NCBI RefSeq assembly: GCF_005490985.1
Contig: NZ_CP027869.1
Span: forward strand, 1,736,001 to 1,800,000
Length of the DNA stretch: 64,000 bases
DNA from: Curtobacterium sp. SGAir0471
GTDB lineage: Bacteria > Actinomycetota > Actinomycetes > Actinomycetales > Microbacteriaceae
Reading direction: 5' to 3'
The translations under genes were made by a program, and so were the position numbers. The notes beneath the pieces are model-generated. The model worked only from the letters and a program-made list of their open reading frames with translations, was not told the origin of the DNA and made no database searches. This document shows positions 61,512 to 64,000 of this stretch, in pieces; positions within the stretch are counted from its first letter, which is position 1; each line of letters starts with the position of its first letter.

Positions 61512-61575
61512 GCGGGCCTGCAGGCCCGGACACGACGACGCCCGCCCCGGGGAACCGGGGCGGGCGTCGTCGTGT
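61512..61575. terminator. Palindrome and long terminator hairpin after the SPFH gene
   Basis: CGGGCCTGCAGGCCCG is a perfect 16-bp palindrome at 61512-61527; next is a perfect 22-bp stem (61528-61549, 61554-61575) with a GGAA loop. It separates convergent SPFH and rbpA genes. Confidence 0.8.
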
Positions 61576-61590
61576 CGTCGGTGCTGCGGC

Positions 61591-61941
61591 TCAGGCGCCG
61601 CGTCGTGCGCGCAGGAATGCCAGGCGCTCCTCGAGCAGCTCCTCGAGCTCCTCGCGCGAGCGTCGCTCGAGCAGCATGTCCCAGTGCGTCCTGGGCGCCT
61701 TGACGTCCTCGGCAGCGACCTCGACGGGGATCCCGTCGTCGCCGAGCAGTCGTCCTTCGCGCCCCGTCCGCGGTTCCGACCACGTCTGCGGTACGTCGGC
61801 CTCGGCGGAGAAGACGACGTCGAACGTCTCCCCCGACTCGGTCTGGTAGACCGCGCGCTTCCGGTCGGAGAGCTCGACGCCCTCCTCGCTCTGGAGACTC
61901 TGGCTCCCGAGCCGCATCCCGCGGAGACTCCGATCAGCCAT
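61591..61941 (-). CDS. rbpA: RNA polymerase-binding protein RbpA
   Basis: A 116-residue actinobacterial transcription factor. MADRSLRGMRLGSQS is the N-terminal tail, the middle (VYQTESGETFDVVFSAEADVP) is the small beta-barrel core that carries no zinc cysteines here, and THWDMLLERRSREELEELL is the sigma-interaction domain. RbpA stabilises open complexes with the primary sigma factor. ATG with GAGGAG. Confidence 0.95.
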   Translation of the reverse strand: MADRSLRGMRLGSQSLQSEEGVELSDRKRAVYQTESGETFDVVFSAEADVPQTWSEPRTGREGRLLGDDGIPVEVAAEDVKAPRTHWDMLLERRSREELEELLEERLAFLRARRGA

Positions 61942-62045
61942 GTGTGTGCTCCTCTCGCTCGTCTGCCCTCCTCAACACTGTCCCACGCGGGTTGCATCCC
62001 GATGGGGCGCATTCACAGAGCGTTCCCAGTGGGAGGTGGCGGTGT

Positions 62046-63722
62046 TCAGGCAGCGCGGCGACGAGGACGAGCGCGACGCCGTCCCCACGGTGCGCACGCG
62101 AGCAGCACCAGGAGGGCCCCGAGGGAGACCACGAGGGTGACGGACCCGGACGCGACCGTCGCCGGCGTGGTGCCGGTCCCGAGCGGCACGTCGGTGATCA
62201 TCGAGGTCGCCGTGTACTCCGGGACGCGGTCGATCGTCCGGCCGGTCGGGTCGATCACCTGCGAGGCACCGACCGTGGAGACGTTGACGAGCGACCGACC
62301 GGTCTCGACCGCGCGGAGCCGGGCGATCTCGAGCTGCTGCAGGTTCTCGTCGGTGCCGGAGAAGTCGGCGTTGTTCGTCTGCGCGAGGATGACCTGCGCT
62401 CCCCCGCGCGCCATGTCCGACGTCAGACCGTCGTCGACGATGTCGAAGCAGACCGCGATGCCGGCCCTGACACCCGCGACGTCGAGGACGTTGGGCTTCG
62501 TGCCCGGCGTGTAGTCGCGCTGCAGGAGCCCGATGAGCGACGGCGCGAGCTTCGAGAAGAACCAGCGGTCGGGGACGTACTCGCCGAAGGGCACCGGGCG
62601 CTTCTTGTCGTAGGACGACTGCCAGCCGTCGGCGGTCCACACGAACGACGTGTTGTGCAGGACCCCGGACGACGTCTGCGTGATCGCACCGGCGACGAGC
62701 GGCGCCCCGACGGTGTCCACGACCGAGTCGAGCGCGTCCGCGACGGCCGGGAAGCGCCGCGGGTCGGCCTCGGCTGCGGCCTCGGGCCAGACGACCAGGT
62801 CGACCCCGCGCGCCTCGACGTCGGTGGCGGCGACCTGCGCGGCCAGGACCTCGCCGGGCTGAGCGCGGTCGAAGTACCCGGCCGGGCCGTTGCCCTGCAC
62901 GGCCTCGACGCGGATGCTGCCGTCGACACGGGTCGGCCACGCGGGCACGGCCAGGACCACGGCGACGAGCAGCCCGGCGGCCGCGACGCGGACCGGCGCG
63001 CCGAGGACGGCGCCGGGTGCGCGCGGCACCACGAGCGCGAGCGAGAGGACCACGGCGACGCAGTAGACGACGACGAAGGTCACCCCGAGCACGCCCACGT
63101 ACGCGGCGAGGTGCGTGAACGGTCCCTGGGACTGGGACAGCCCGACGCGGCCCCAGGCGAAGCCCTCGTACGGCCAGCTGCCGGAGAACCACTCGCGTCC
63201 GGTCCACAGACCGGCGACGACGGCCGGGAGGCCCCACACCCGCCAGGCGGTCGACGGCAGGACGCGCGCGACCCACCGGTACGCGAGGGCGATCGCCACA
63301 CTGCCGAGGGCGAAGTACGCGGCTTCGAACAGCGCGAGCGCCAGCCACGGGACCGGCCCGAGGTACCGCCCCGCCCACGAGATCGCCGGCAGCCAGAACG
63401 CGGCACCGGCCACGTACCCGAGCCAGGCGGCCCGTCGGGCGCGCTGCCCCATGGCGGCGAGGAGCATGCAGGCCATCGCCGGGTAGGCGAGGAACCACCA
63501 GCCCGGCTCGGGGAACGACAGGGCGAACAGCAGACCGCCGACGACGGCGAGCGGGAACGCCAGCCGCAGCGGCAGCGCGGCGAACTCGTCGCGACGTCCG
63601 TCCGGCAGGACGCCGCGCCCGCGCGGTGCCGCCGTGCTCGGGCGGGACCGGCCGCGGACGGCGCGGCCACGCGGGGTGGCGCCGTCGGACTGCGGACGTG
63701 TCGCGGTGTCGGGGACCTGCAC
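62046..63722 (-). CDS. lnt: Apolipoprotein N-acyltransferase
   Basis: A 558-residue membrane enzyme. After about 55 disordered residues, six or seven helices, then a nitrilase-fold domain with the catalytic triad Glu (VVWPEAAAE), Lys (SYDKKRPVPFGEY) and Cys (AGIAVCFDI), and a final anchor helix. It N-acylates the lipoprotein cysteine, the last step of lipoprotein maturation. GTG at 63722 follows GGGAGG. Unlike mycobacteria, no Ppm1 domain is fused. A 12-base gap separates it from helY. Confidence 0.93.
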   Translation of the reverse strand: MQVPDTATRPQSDGATPRGRAVRGRSRPSTAAPRGRGVLPDGRRDEFAALPLRLAFPLAVVGGLLFALSFPEPGWWFLAYPAMACMLLAAMGQRARRAAWLGYVAGAAFWLPAISWAGRYLGPVPWLALALFEAAYFALGSVAIALAYRWVARVLPSTAWRVWGLPAVVAGLWTGREWFSGSWPYEGFAWGRVGLSQSQGPFTHLAAYVGVLGVTFVVVYCVAVVLSLALVVPRAPGAVLGAPVRVAAAGLLVAVVLAVPAWPTRVDGSIRVEAVQGNGPAGYFDRAQPGEVLAAQVAATDVEARGVDLVVWPEAAAEADPRRFPAVADALDSVVDTVGAPLVAGAITQTSSGVLHNTSFVWTADGWQSSYDKKRPVPFGEYVPDRWFFSKLAPSLIGLLQRDYTPGTKPNVLDVAGVRAGIAVCFDIVDDGLTSDMARGGAQVILAQTNNADFSGTDENLQQLEIARLRAVETGRSLVNVSTVGASQVIDPTGRTIDRVPEYTATSMITDVPLGTGTTPATVASGSVTLVVSLGALLVLLACAPWGRRRARPRRRAA

Positions 63723-63733
63723 CGTGCCTCCCG

Positions 63734-64000
63734 TCAGACCGTCGCGTAGGCGACGATGCCGCGGCGCACCGCGTCCGTCGCCCGCCGGGCGGTCTGGGCG
63801 AGTTCGTCGTCGCCGGCGTTCCGGACCTGGTCCAGCAGGTCGATCACCTGCTTCGACCAGCGCACGAAGTCGCCCGCGGGCATGTCGAGGGTCCGGAGCA
63901 CGTCGTCGAGCGCGGAACCGGACGCCCACCGGAACATGCCGACGGACATGGCCGGGGTCGGCGGCTGGGACCCGGCGAGCCGGGCGTCCCGCTCGATGTC
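63734..64000 (-). CDS. helY: SKI2/Mtr4-type DEAD-box helicase HelY, C-terminal end (partial)
   Basis: Only the last 88 residues are in the window. The segment LRTLDMPAGDFVRWSKQVID followed by LLDQVRNAG is the DSHCT C-terminal domain of SKI2-like helicases. The helicase core lies beyond the window. The frame stays open to the window edge. It is read toward lnt, so the two may share a transcript. Confidence 0.8.
   Translation of the reverse strand, partial: DIERDARLAGSQPPTPAMSVGMFRWASGSALDDVLRTLDMPAGDFVRWSKQVIDLLDQVRNAGDDELAQTARRATDAVRRGIVAYATV

Overview
The window reads as chromosome of a high-GC actinobacterium. Third codon positions are almost all G or C, GTG and TTG starts are common, and many genes carry a -10 hexamer only 6-7 bases ahead of the start codon (leaderless transcripts). 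Actinobacterial markers include RbpA, a bcc-type qcrCAB/ctaE cluster, a bifunctional Rel, HelY, a LAxTG-type surface protein and a HAIR (HspR) operator. The gene set and the plant-polymer enzyme (GH6) fit the family Microbacteriaceae, most likely Curtobacterium or a close relative; that placement is inference. I saw no rRNA, tRNA, CRISPR array, insertion sequence or prophage.

Layout. 1-5.5 kb: a heptose/glycosyltransfer locus (gmhA-like, GT4, a second glycosyltransferase, two GT9 heptosyltransferase-like proteins, gmhB-like phosphatase). 5.5-15.7 kb: PRC-barrel protein, SGNH hydrolase, universal stress protein, NUDIX, a sortase-anchored repeat protein, MFS exporter, a membrane protein with a repetitive cytoplasmic linker, a YidC paralogue with a small membrane partner, and a YbaK/EbsC deacylase. 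15.8-20.6 kb: a ClpC-type chaperone under a HAIR element, a gene-poor stretch with a 23-bp-period palindrome array, and a secreted GH6 cellulase. 20.7-35.1 kb: a long plus-strand housekeeping block (apt, thrS, HIT, pdxS, pdxT, yebC, ruvC, ruvA, ruvB, yajC, secD, secF, rhodanese, rel). 35.1-43.5 kb: sugar metabolism and mixed genes (ROK kinase, deoC, SDR-DUF2867, GDSL hydrolase, Stealth-type sugar-phosphate transferase, metallophosphoesterase) and an intergenic region full of short repeats. 43.6-49 kb: respiratory qcrB-qcrA-qcrC-ctaE read leftward, with trpD divergent. 49.2-54.2 kb: glycerol module, glpF-glpK leftward and dhaK-dhaL-dhaM rightward, around a shared control region with two identical palindromes. 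54.3-64 kb: XRE regulator, SDRs, zinc alcohol dehydrogenase, cupin, small proteins, NUDIX, NfeD-SPFH pair, RbpA, Lnt and the end of helY.

Functional links: GmhA- and GmhB-like steps plus two GT9 enzymes suggest nucleotide-activated heptose in a Gram-positive envelope glycan. GlpF admits glycerol, GlpK phosphorylates it, and DhaKLM phosphorylates dihydroxyacetone with PEP-derived phosphate. PdxST makes PLP, RuvABC processes Holliday junctions, YajC-SecDF assists Sec export, and QcrCAB with CtaE belongs to the bcc-aa3 supercomplex.

The most unusual material is non-coding: a four-copy palindrome array with exact 23-bp period, two families of dispersed palindromic repeats (one also found inside coding sequence at a domain linker and at a C-terminus), a 33-bp triplicate bridging two convergent genes, and many long perfect hairpins at convergent junctions.
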